From: Stenotrophomonas daejeonensis
GTDB lineage: Bacteria; Pseudomonadota; Gammaproteobacteria; Xanthomonadales; Xanthomonadaceae
Assembly (NCBI RefSeq): GCF_001431505.1
Contig: NZ_LDJP01000034.1
Span: 1 to 52,499 of the forward strand
Direction of reading: 5' to 3'
Length of the DNA: 52,499 nt
The number at the start of each line of letters is the position of its first letter. The stretch's first letter is position 1. Shown here in pieces: positions 8,351 through 16,136 of this stretch. Under the pieces are notes generated by a model. It saw only the letters and a program-made list of their open reading frames with translations. It was not told the origin of the DNA and did no database searches. A program made the position numbers and the translations under genes.

Positions 8351-8389
8351 GTGCTGCCGAAAATTCCCTTACGCGAAGCGCGCCGACAC

Positions 8390-9394
8390 TCAACGCCCCC
8401 AGTCCGGCATCGGCATCGCATCGACCGGGATCGGGGCCTGCTCGTCGTCCTCGTGGTGGCGGCGGTCGTGGCGCAGGTCCCTTTCGATCTGGTAGTTGCG
8501 CCGCTGCAGCCAGGCGTCGCGGGTCAGCGCGTATTCGTCCACCGCGCTGCCGCGCAGTTCGTCCAGCGACAGCAGCTGGGCGCGGGTATCGACCAGCTGC
8601 AGGCCCTGCAGGCCGATGCGGACCTTGTCGGACTCGATGCCGCGGATGGGCGAGAGCGGGGTGTCGCCGGCCAGACCGAACACGTCGCGCACGGTGCGCG
8701 GGCCAAAGAACGGCAGCTCAACGTAGCGCGACTGGCGCCAGCCCCAGGCGCCGAGAGTCTGGCCGAAATCCTCGTTGCGCTTGGGCACCATCGCCTTGCT
8801 GGCCGGGTCGAACAGGCCGCCGAGGCCCAGCGTGGAATTCATCAGGAAACGGCCCAGCGTGTCCCAAGCGTCGTCGGCATGGCCCTGCAGCAGCTGGTTG
8901 ACCATGGTCAGCGGCGAGCGCAGATTGCTGAAGAAGTTGCTGATGCCGGTGCGGGCGAAGCGCGGCACCACGTGCACGTAGGCGGTGGCCAGCGGGCGGG
9001 CGACGCCGCGGTCCACCGCGTTGTTGAAGCGGTGCACCTTGCGGTTGAACCCCTCCCACGGGTCGTAGGTGGCCGCGCCACTGCCATTGGCGTTGGCTTC
9101 CGGAGTGCCGCCATACAGCGCGGCGAAGTCGTCTTCCGCGTCGGTGGGGGCGCCGTTGTCCGCGCTGGCGGCAACGATGGCGCCGTCCTGCGCGCTGGTA
9201 GCCGGCCCGGCAACCGCGTCTACGGCAGCCTGCGGAACCTCGGTCGTCGCAACTTCCGCCTCGCTGGTGGCCTCGGCCGGGGCGGGGGCCACCACGGTCG
9301 CTTGCGGCGGGGTGGCGTCGCGCACCTGCTTGCCGGCACAGGCGGACAGCAGCGCGATGGAGGCCAGGAGGAGAAGGGTGCGGATGGGGTTCAT
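8390..9394 (-). CDS. mlaA: MlaA/VacJ outer-membrane lipoprotein
   Basis: A 334-residue lipoprotein with signal peptide and lipobox LLSAC (MNPIRTLLLLASIALLSAC), an Ala/Pro/Thr-rich linker of about 90 residues, then the MlaA domain: YDPWEGFNRKVHRFNNAVDRGV, ISNFFSNLRSPLTMVNQLLQG, LGRFLMNSTLGLGGLFDPAS and DFGQTLGAWG. MlaA forms a channel-like ring with porins in the outer membrane that takes mislocalised phospholipids from the outer leaflet and passes them to MlaC. In E. coli mlaA lies away from mlaFEDCB; here it is the last gene of the same operon, one base from the mlaB stop (TGACATG). Start 9394 sets the lipobox at the correct distance; the ATG at 9418 lies within mlaB. Confidence 0.92.
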   Translation of the reverse strand: MNPIRTLLLLASIALLSACAGKQVRDATPPQATVVAPAPAEATSEAEVATTEVPQAAVDAVAGPATSAQDGAIVAASADNGAPTDAEDDFAALYGGTPEANANGSGAATYDPWEGFNRKVHRFNNAVDRGVARPLATAYVHVVPRFARTGISNFFSNLRSPLTMVNQLLQGHADDAWDTLGRFLMNSTLGLGGLFDPASKAMVPKRNEDFGQTLGAWGWRQSRYVELPFFGPRTVRDVFGLAGDTPLSPIRGIESDKVRIGLQGLQLVDTRAQLLSLDELRGSAVDEYALTRDAWLQRRNYQIERDLRHDRRHHEDDEQAPIPVDAMPMPDWGR

Positions 9395-9395
9395 G

Positions 9396-9704
9396 TCAGC
9401 TTCCTGCCGTGGATGCATTGAAATCGAGGGACGGCGACAACCGGTAGGCGGCGCGCAGTTCGTCCAGCCTGGCCGGGGTGCCGGTAATGGCGCCGCCGCC
9501 GTTGCCGCGCAGGCGCGCGGCCAGTTCGGCCAGCAACGCCACGCCGGCGCTGTCCACGCGCTCGACCGCGTGCAGGTCGAGCCGCCGCAACTGCCCCGCC
9601 TGGCGGGCCAGCTGCGGCCACAGCGTCACCGCTGCGGCGCGGTCGAGGGTACCGGCCAGGAACAGTGCATCGCCTTCGATGCGCGCGCTGGCGTCACTTG
9701 CCAC
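9396..9704 (-). CDS. mlaB: MlaB, STAS-domain subunit of the Mla ABC transporter
   Basis: A 102-residue STAS-domain protein beginning at a GTG codon. Visible are the STAS core LDLHAVERVDSAGVALLAELAARL, with the conserved D-S-A/G motif at the start of a helix, and a short beta-strand N-terminus. MlaB binds MlaF and is needed for assembly and activity of the MlaFEDB complex on the cytoplasmic face. Its start overlaps the end of mlaC by 11 bases and its stop is one base from the mlaA start, so the genes are translationally coupled. The short length and sequence divergence are usual for MlaB; the position in the operon makes the assignment firm. Confidence 0.85.
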   Translation of the reverse strand: MASDASARIEGDALFLAGTLDRAAAVTLWPQLARQAGQLRRLDLHAVERVDSAGVALLAELAARLRGNGGGAITGTPARLDELRAAYRLSPSLDFNASTAGS

Positions 9705-10362
9705 GGGGTGCCGGTCCCGCGCCGGCCTGCAGGCTGCCGCCGCGCAGTTCGGCGGCCACGTCCTTGATCGACTTCTGCCGCAGCGGCGTGTCGAACTGGT
9801 TCTTGAAGGTCTGCACGTAGGAGATGCCCTCGATCATCACGTCGAACACCTTCCACTGGCCGTCGACGTTGCGCATCAGGTATTCGACCGGGGTCGGCTC
9901 GCTGCCGGCGCGCACCAGCTCGGTGCTGACCTTGACGCCGCGGTTGCCCGGCAGCGCGGCCTCGCTGCGGTAGCGGAAGCTGGGCTTGCCCTGGATGTCG
10001 AGCAGGGTGGAGCCGTAGCGCGCCATCAGATTGTCGGCCATCGCGTCGGCGAACAGCTTGACGTCGGCGTCGGAGGCGCCGCGGCCGTGCACGCCCAGCA
10101 CCAGCCGTGCCGAGTAGTCGCGGTCGAAGCTGCGGCTCATCTCGCTGTCGATGAAGCCGCGCAGCGCCGCCGGGCTGGCGCGGAACTCGTTGCGGCGGGT
10201 TTCCAGCGTGGCGAGGATGCGGGTGCTGGCGTCGAGCACGGTGCGTGCCGCGGCCGAGGGCTGCGCGGCGGTGGCGGCCGGGCGCGCCTGCGCCTGCACC
10301 AGCGACGGGGCGGCGGCCAGCAGGAGGGAGGCGAGCACGGTGGCGAGCAGTCTGGTCTTCAT
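9694..10362 (-). CDS. mlaC: MlaC, periplasmic phospholipid-binding protein
   Basis: A 222-residue protein with a cleavable signal peptide (MKTRLLATVLASLLLAAAPSLVQA) and the MlaC/Ttg2D fold, recognised from RGFIDSEMSRSFDRDYSARLVLG, FADAMADNLMARYGSTLLDI and the C-terminal QWKVFDVMIEGISYVQTFKNQF segment. MlaC ferries phospholipid between MlaA and the MlaFEDB complex. The start codon overlaps the mlaD stop by four bases (ATGA), giving coupled translation. Confidence 0.9.
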   Translation of the reverse strand: MKTRLLATVLASLLLAAAPSLVQAQARPAATAAQPSAAARTVLDASTRILATLETRRNEFRASPAALRGFIDSEMSRSFDRDYSARLVLGVHGRGASDADVKLFADAMADNLMARYGSTLLDIQGKPSFRYRSEAALPGNRGVKVSTELVRAGSEPTPVEYLMRNVDGQWKVFDVMIEGISYVQTFKNQFDTPLRQKSIKDVAAELRGGSLQAGAGPAPRGK

Positions 10363-10886
10363 GGTTGCGGTTCCGTTGCGGGCGCGTCGGCGCCGTGGGT
10401 TTCGTCGGCATTGGCGCCCGGAGTGTTGCCGCCGCCGCTGAACATGTATTTGCCGACCAGCTGGATCAGGTCCACCGCCGGCTGGGTGAAGACGATTTCG
10501 TCGCCGGACTTGAGCACGTCCGGGTCGCCGCCCGGTTGCAGGCCGATGTAGCTCTCGCCCAGCAGCCCGCTGGTGAAGATGCCGGCCGAGGTGTCGGCGG
10601 GCAGGTCCTTGAACCTGCCGTCCAGCGCCAGGGTCACGACGGAGTCGTATTTAACCGGGTCCAGCTGAATATCGGCCACCTGGCCGATGGTCACGCCGCC
10701 CACCTTCACCGGTGCCTGCTTGCGCAGCTGGCCGACCTGGCTGAAGCGGGCCTTCAGCACGTAGTCGCCACCGCCCATGCCGAAGCGCTGGTTGGTGGAG
10801 GCCACCGCCAGCACCAGCAGCGAGGCCAGCGCCAGCAGCAGGAAGGCGCCGACGGAGAATTCGAGTCGAGGTCCACGGATGGCCAT
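10359..10886 (-). CDS. mlaD: MlaD, MCE-domain subunit
   Basis: A 175-residue membrane-anchored MCE protein: N-terminal transmembrane helix (SVGAFLLLALASLLVLAVAS, residues about 11-30) followed by one MCE domain with YVLKARFSQVGQLRKQAPVKVGGVTIGQVADI, and a C-terminal helix with an acidic, low-complexity tail. MlaD hexamers form the periplasmic ring of MlaFEDB through which phospholipid passes. The length is typical of single-MCE MlaD. It is separated from the upstream mlaE by 107 bases that hold two small stems, an unusual gap in an otherwise overlapping operon. Confidence 0.9.
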   Translation of the reverse strand: MAIRGPRLEFSVGAFLLLALASLLVLAVASTNQRFGMGGGDYVLKARFSQVGQLRKQAPVKVGGVTIGQVADIQLDPVKYDSVVTLALDGRFKDLPADTSAGIFTSGLLGESYIGLQPGGDPDVLKSGDEIVFTQPAVDLIQLVGKYMFSGGGNTPGANADETHGADAPATEPQP

Positions 10887-10955
10887 GTTTTTGTCTCACT
10901 CCTGATCCGGCAAATGCTTCGTCGTGAAGATCGAAGCGGGTTTTTCGTTTGATCC

Positions 10956-10975
10956 CCGCACAGGGATGTGCGGGC
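10956..10975. other. Stem-loop in the mlaE-mlaD gap
   Basis: Perfect 8-base stem CCCGCACA / TGTGCGGG with a four-base loop, in the 107-base gap between mlaE and mlaD. A second stem, GCGAA/TTCGC, follows the mlaE stop. It could be an mRNA-processing or partial-attenuation site (inference); there is no T-tract immediately after the stem on the minus strand. Confidence 0.4.
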
Positions 10976-10993
10976 TGTTGCGAAGGATTCGCG

Positions 10994-11743
10994 TCATTGA
11001 AACAGCAGTGCGGAGAGCACGAAGTTGAACATCAGCACCAGCAGCGAGGCGTTCACCACCGCGCGGGTGGTCGCCACCGAGGTGCCTTCGATGGTGGGTT
11101 CGGCATGGAAGCCGACGTAGGCTGCCACCAGCGCCGCGGTGCCGCCGAAAATGGCCGACTTGAGCAGGGCCACGGCGAAGTCGTCCCAGAAATCGACGCT
11201 GCCGCGCAGCCCCGACCAGAACGTGCCGTTGTCCTGCCCCAGCACCTGCACCGCCTCGAACCAGCCGCCGGTGATGGCCAGCGAGCAGAAGACGCCGGTC
11301 AGCAGCGGTACGGTCAGCACCGCCGCCCAGAAGCGCGGCGCCACCGCCTTGGCCACCGGGTCGATGGCCATCAGCTCCAGCGCCTTGATCTGGTCGGTGG
11401 CGCGCATCAGCCCCAGCTCGGCGGCGATCGAGCTGCCGGCGCGGCCGATGAACAGCAGCGCGGTCAGCACCGGTGCCAGCTCGCGGTACAGCGACAGGCC
11501 GAGCAGGGTGGACAGCGCGTCGGCGGCGCCGAAGGTGGTCAGCGTGCGGTAGCCCTGCAGGGTCAGCACCAGGCCGACGAAGGCGCCGCCGACGGCGATG
11601 ATCGGCAGCGAACGCGCGCCGATCTTGTAGATCTCGCGGACCAGCTCGGCGAGGAAGTCGCGGGTCGGCAGCGAGCCGCGCAGCACGGTCAGCGAGAACA
11701 GGCCGGCGCGGCCCAGCGAGCGGATCGAGGCGGTGAACGGCAT
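10994..11743 (-). CDS. mlaE: MlaE, ABC transporter permease
   Basis: A 249-residue MlaE/YrbE family permease with five or so hydrophobic segments. Family motifs seen are the N-terminal amphipathic helix region RDFLAELVREIYKIGARSLPII, VGLVLTLQGYRTLTTFGAA, the conserved RELAPVLTALLFIGRAGSSIAAELGLMRATDQIKALELMAIDP and a C-terminal VVNASLLVLMFNFVLSALLFQ. Two copies form the membrane core between MlaF ATPases and the MlaD ring. Its ATG at 11743 shares a base with the mlaF stop (TGATG), so the two are coupled. Confidence 0.92.
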   Translation of the reverse strand: MPFTASIRSLGRAGLFSLTVLRGSLPTRDFLAELVREIYKIGARSLPIIAVGGAFVGLVLTLQGYRTLTTFGAADALSTLLGLSLYRELAPVLTALLFIGRAGSSIAAELGLMRATDQIKALELMAIDPVAKAVAPRFWAAVLTVPLLTGVFCSLAITGGWFEAVQVLGQDNGTFWSGLRGSVDFWDDFAVALLKSAIFGGTAALVAAYVGFHAEPTIEGTSVATTRAVVNASLLVLMFNFVLSALLFQ

Positions 11744-12531
11744 CAGGCGACCCTCGCGCGTGGGGCAGCGTCGAACGGGATCGGGCCGTCGGGCTGGCCG
11801 TGCAGGAACTGCCGCAGCAGCGGGTCGGTGCTGGCCTGCAGGTCGTCCGGTGTGCCGGAGAAGACGATGCCGGCATTGGCGATGACCACCGCCTGGTCGC
11901 AGATCGGCAGGGTTTCGTGGACGTGGTGGCTGACGATGATGCTGGTCAGGCCGAGGCTGTCGTTCAGGCGCTGGATCAGGCTCATGATGACGCCGGAGGC
12001 GATCGGGTCGAGCCCGGTCAGCGGCTCGTCGTAGATCATCAGCGGTGGGTCCAGCGCCAGCGCGCGGGCCAGCGCCACGCGCCGCGCCATGCCGCCGGAC
12101 AGTTCGCGCGGCCACGCCTCGGCGGCGGCCAGCAGGCCCACTGCGTGCAGCTTCATCCGCACCAGCCGCTGCAGCACCGGCTCGGGCAGGCGGGTATGGG
12201 TGCGCAGCGGCAGGGCGACGTTCTCGGCCACGGTGAGGTCGGTCAGCAGGCCGTTGCCCTGCAGCAGCACGCCGACGTTCTTGCGCATCTCCAGCAGCGC
12301 GCGGCTGCCATGCGGGATGTCCTCGCCGAACAGGCGCACGTGGCCGGCCACCGGCCGCAGTTCGCCGGTCAGCGCCGCCAGCAGCGTGGACTTGCCGCTG
12401 CCCGAAGGACCGAGCACGGCGGTGATGCTGCCGCGCGGCACCTCCAGCGAAACGTCGCGCAGGATCGTGCGCCCGCCGCGGTCGATGCGCACGTCGGACA
12501 ACTGCACCAGGGGCGTCCGGGGAGGGGACAT
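11743..12531 (-). CDS. mlaF: MlaF, ABC transporter ATPase
   Basis: A 262-residue ABC ATPase with Walker A GPSGSGKST, Q-loop LQGNGLLTDLTVAENV, signature LSGGMARRVALARALALDPPLMIYDEP (with Walker B at its end), and the switch histidine in IIVSHH. The LSGGM form and the Q-loop GNGLLTDL are typical of MlaF rather than amino-acid transporter ATPases. It is the first gene of the operon mlaFEDCB-mlaA. The 236-base gap to recC (12532-12767) must carry the mla promoter and the divergent recC promoter; GATAAT on the minus strand at 12569-12564 is a possible -10 for mla, without a convincing -35. Confidence 0.92.
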   Translation of the reverse strand: MSPPRTPLVQLSDVRIDRGGRTILRDVSLEVPRGSITAVLGPSGSGKSTLLAALTGELRPVAGHVRLFGEDIPHGSRALLEMRKNVGVLLQGNGLLTDLTVAENVALPLRTHTRLPEPVLQRLVRMKLHAVGLLAAAEAWPRELSGGMARRVALARALALDPPLMIYDEPLTGLDPIASGVIMSLIQRLNDSLGLTSIIVSHHVHETLPICDQAVVIANAGIVFSGTPDDLQASTDPLLRQFLHGQPDGPIPFDAAPRARVA

Positions 12532-12755
12532 AGCGGCCTTTTACGGAAAGCTAACGTGGCAGGATTATCGAGTCGGCCTGAACAAAATAAAACCGGACCG
12601 TGCAGTATTGTCGCCGCATCGCGGCCCGCCGTCAGTGCCGCTGGCGGAACAGCGCATCTTCCGGACCCCGCGAAAGGCAGGGAATCAGTGGCCTGCATGC
12701 GCTTCCGCCCACGGGGGGGAGCGCACCCGTCGCGGCCATTGCGATCCCGCTCCGG

Positions 12756-12768
12756 CACAATTCCCCCA
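12756..12768 (+). promoter_or_regulatory. Possible -10 box for a leaderless recC transcript
   Basis: CACAAT at 12756-12761 lies 6 bases before the recC ATG at 12768, preceded by no Shine-Dalgarno. The geometry repeats that at rlmI and rmuC. Confidence 0.3.
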
Positions 12769-15700
12769 TGCCCGACGCCACCCCGGATTTCCGCCTCTAC
12801 CACTCCAACGCACTGGACGTGCTGGCCTCGCTGCTGGCCCGCGAACTGCGCGAACCAGCGCCGGGGCAGCCGCTGCTGGCCGCCGACACGGTGCTGATCC
12901 CGCAGGTGGCGATGCGGCGCTGGCTGCAATCGACGCTGGCGGCCGAATACGGCATCGCCGCCAACCTGGAATTCCTGACGCCCGGCGAGTTCGTTGCCCG
13001 CGCGCTGAAAGAAAACGTGCCCGAAGCCAATGTTCCCGGCGAGCACGACGACCTCGGCGCGGCCGGCCTGCATTGGCGCCTGTATGCGGCGCTGACCGAC
13101 GAAACCCTGATGCGGCAGCCGGCGATGGCCGGGCTGCATGCCTGGCTCGATCGCGACGATCCGTTGCGGCCGTGGTCGCTGGCCGCCGAGCTGGGCGGCG
13201 CGTTCGAGAAGTACCAGGCATGGCGCCGCGACTGGCTGCTGCGCTGGGAGGCCGGCGCCGATGCCGACGACCCGCAGGCCATCCTCTGGCGCCGCATCGC
13301 CGCTGGCCGCCAGCATCGCGCGCGCCGCATCAACGACTACCTCGCCCGCTTCGAGGGTGCCGACCGGCCATTGCCACAGGGTTTGCCATCGCGGCTGTTC
13401 GCCTTCGCCACGCTCAACGTCTCGCCGGACGTGCTGCGCGTCATCGCCACCCAGGCCCGCGTCGGCACGCTGCATTTCTACCTGCCCACGCCGACCCGCG
13501 CGTACTGGGGCGATCTGCAGACGCTGGCCGAGAAGCTGCGCGGCGGCAGCGACGATCCGTTCGGCGAAGCCGCCGGCGAAAACCCGCTGCTGCAGGCGTG
13601 GGGCGCGGCCGGGCGTGACTTCATGGCAGTACTGGGCAGCTACGAGGTGGTGCACCCGAGCGGCGAGATCGCCGCCTATGCCGACCCCGAGCAGCGCACC
13701 GGCAGGACGCTGGACGAAGGCGGCCTGCGCGACAGTCTGCTGCACCGGCTGCAGGCCGACCTGTTCCATCGCCGCGCCCGGCCTTCGCTGCCGCTGCGTC
13801 CAGTACTGCGGCCGGACGACCCCAGCGTGCAGGTGCACGCCTGCCATACCCGCCTGCGCGAGATGCAGGTGCTGCACGACCAGCTGCGCGCGCTGCTTGA
13901 CGACGAGCGCTTCGACCCGCCGTTGCAACCGCGCGAGATCGCGGTGCTGGCGCCGGACATCGACCCCTACGTGCCGTACCTGGAGGCGGTGTTCGGCGGC
14001 CGCGGCGCCGGCCAGGGCCAGATCCCGTGGGCGCTGGCCGACGCCAGCCCGTTGCAGGGCGAGCCGCTGGCCGAGGTGTTCCTGCAACTGCTGGGGCTGC
14101 CGGTGTCGCGCTTCGGCCTCAACGAAATCCTCGACCTGCTCGCCAGCCCGCCGCTGGCCGCCACCGCCGGCCTGGACGCGGCCGCGTTCGAGCGCCTGCA
14201 CGGCTGGCTGCAGGCCGCCGGCGCGCGCTGGGGGCTGGATGCCGCGCATCGCGGCCAGCATCAGGCGCCGGCCGACGACGCCTGTACCTGGCAGTTCGCA
14301 TTGGACCGGCTGCTGCTCGGCCACGCCAGCGGCAGCGACGGCGACCTGTGCGGTGTGGCGCCGTGGCCGGAGCTGGAAGGCAGCGCGCTGGCCGCGCTCG
14401 ACGCGCTGATCCGCCTGTTGCGCGTGCTCGCCCGCCACCAGCAGTTGCTGGCCGAGGCGCTGCCCCCGGCGCAATGGCGCGAACGCCTGCTTGCACTGTT
14501 GAAGGCGCTGCTGCCGGAAACTCCGGCCGACCCGGCCACCGCGCGTGCGCTGGAGCGCCTGCGCAAGCTGGTCAACGACTTCGCCGAAGAGGCCGGAAAG
14601 GCCGGCTTCGACACCCCGGTGCCGGCCGAGGTGGTGCGCGCGCACTTCGCCACGGTGCTGTCCGAGGCCGACACCCGCGCGCCGCTGCTCACTGGCGGCG
14701 TCAGCTTCGGCCGCATGGTGCCGATGCGGCTGCTGCCGTTCCGGGTGATCTGCGTGCTCGGCCTGAACGACGGCGATTTCCCACGCCGCGATCCGGCCGC
14801 CGGCCTGAGCAGGCTCACCGCGGAAATCGCCAGCGGCAAACGCAAGCCGGGCGACCGCTCCACCCGCGAGGACGACCGCTTCCTGTTCCTGCAACTGCTG
14901 GCCTCGGCGCAGGACGTGTTCTACCTGAGCTACCTCGGCGCCGACGCCCGCGACGGCAGCGCGCGCGAGCCCTCGGTACTGGTCAGCGAACTGCTCGACG
15001 CGGCCGCCGCCTGCCATGACGATCCCGCCGCCGCGCGCCGGGCGATGGTGGTCAGGCACCCGTTGCAGCCGTTCGCCCCGGCCGCGTTCGGTGGCGACGG
15101 CGAACCGCGCCGCTTCAGCTACCAGCGGCAATGGCACCCGGCCGCCGGCGCGGTCGGCGGCCAGCGCCAGCGGCTGCCGGCGTGGATCGAAGGCGAACTG
15201 GCCGCGCCGCCGCCCGATGCCCTCCGGGAAACCCACCTGTCGCTGGATGCCCTGCGCCGCTTCCTCATCGACCCCGCCGGGCAGTTCCTCGAACACCGCC
15301 TCGGCCTGCGCCTGGCTGGCGAGATCGACGCCAGCGACGACATCGAACCGCTGGTGCTGCCGGAAAAGGGCCGCGCGCATTCCTCGCTGCAGCAACACCT
15401 GCTCGCCGCGCTGCTGCACGGCGACGAAGCCGGTCTGTACGAACGTCTGCGCGCCCGCGCGCTGCTGCCCTCCGGTGCGCTCGGGCGGCAACAGTTCGAG
15501 CGCCTGCTCGGGCAGATCCGCCCCTGCGCGCAGGGCTACGCGCGCTGGTACGACGGCACCGCGCTGCACAGCCAGCGCCACGAGGTGGAGATCGACGGCA
15601 CCACCGTGCACGGGCGCATCGCGCAAATCCATCCACAGGGCCTGCCGCGGCTGCAGGCCGGCGCACCCGGCGTGGCCTGGGTGCTGCGCAGCGGGCTGGA

Positions 15701-16136
15701 CTGGCTGCTGGCCAACGCCGCCGGCACCGCGCTGCCGCTGCTGCAGTTCTTCGACGACGGCCAGGGCAACCACGGCCCGCACCCGCTGCCGGCACTGCCC
15801 GCCGAACAGGCGAAGAATGCCTTGAAAGCCTTGCTGCACCTGCGTTTGCAGGGATTGCAGGCACCGCTGCCGTTCGCCCCCTACAGCGGCTGGGCGATCT
15901 ACAACGCCGAGGCCGACAAGCGCGAAAAAGCCGGCCGCGACAAGTGGAACGGCGGCGACCACAGTTGGGGCGAGCGCAGCGGCGAAGCCCTGCAACTGGC
16001 CCTGCGCGGGGCCGACCCGTTCGCATCAAGCACAACTGCCAACAGATTTATCCACAACAGCCTGTTGGTATTCACCGCGCTGCGCGAAGGCCGGGTGCTG
16101 CCCGAAATGGAGTCAGGCATGGAGGACGAGGCATGA
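12768..16136 (+). CDS. recC: Exodeoxyribonuclease V gamma subunit, RecC
   Basis: A 1122-residue RecC. It begins with the family N-terminus (FRLYHSNALDVLASLLARELRE) and LIPQVAMRRWLQSTLAAEYGIAANLEFLTPGEFV, and carries the helicase-like but catalytically dead core, with GGVSFGRMVPMRLLPFRVICVLGLNDGDFPRRDP and FLFLQLLASAQDVFYLSYLGAD as recognisable blocks. In RecBCD, RecC binds the other two subunits, splits the duplex and recognises Chi. The length is close to E. coli RecC (1122). Its stop overlaps the recB start (ATGA). Start 12768 aligns with the family; the frame extends to 12600 without similarity. Confidence 0.92.
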   Translation: MPDATPDFRLYHSNALDVLASLLARELREPAPGQPLLAADTVLIPQVAMRRWLQSTLAAEYGIAANLEFLTPGEFVARALKENVPEANVPGEHDDLGAAGLHWRLYAALTDETLMRQPAMAGLHAWLDRDDPLRPWSLAAELGGAFEKYQAWRRDWLLRWEAGADADDPQAILWRRIAAGRQHRARRINDYLARFEGADRPLPQGLPSRLFAFATLNVSPDVLRVIATQARVGTLHFYLPTPTRAYWGDLQTLAEKLRGGSDDPFGEAAGENPLLQAWGAAGRDFMAVLGSYEVVHPSGEIAAYADPEQRTGRTLDEGGLRDSLLHRLQADLFHRRARPSLPLRPVLRPDDPSVQVHACHTRLREMQVLHDQLRALLDDERFDPPLQPREIAVLAPDIDPYVPYLEAVFGGRGAGQGQIPWALADASPLQGEPLAEVFLQLLGLPVSRFGLNEILDLLASPPLAATAGLDAAAFERLHGWLQAAGARWGLDAAHRGQHQAPADDACTWQFALDRLLLGHASGSDGDLCGVAPWPELEGSALAALDALIRLLRVLARHQQLLAEALPPAQWRERLLALLKALLPETPADPATARALERLRKLVNDFAEEAGKAGFDTPVPAEVVRAHFATVLSEADTRAPLLTGGVSFGRMVPMRLLPFRVICVLGLNDGDFPRRDPAAGLSRLTAEIASGKRKPGDRSTREDDRFLFLQLLASAQDVFYLSYLGADARDGSAREPSVLVSELLDAAAACHDDPAAARRAMVVRHPLQPFAPAAFGGDGEPRRFSYQRQWHPAAGAVGGQRQRLPAWIEGELAAPPPDALRETHLSLDALRRFLIDPAGQFLEHRLGLRLAGEIDASDDIEPLVLPEKGRAHSSLQQHLLAALLHGDEAGLYERLRARALLPSGALGRQQFERLLGQIRPCAQGYARWYDGTALHSQRHEVEIDGTTVHGRIAQIHPQGLPRLQAGAPGVAWVLRSGLDWLLANAAGTALPLLQFFDDGQGNHGPHPLPALPAEQAKNALKALLHLRLQGLQAPLPFAPYSGWAIYNAEADKREKAGRDKWNGGDHSWGERSGEALQLALRGADPFASSTTANRFIHNSLLVFTALREGRVLPEMESGMEDEA

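Noticed and set aside
12369..15995. Very long open frame (1208 codons) on the minus strand opposite recC.
   Set aside because: It is antisense to a full-length recC, has a Gln/Arg/Gly-rich composition with no domain, and extended antisense frames are expected at this GC content.
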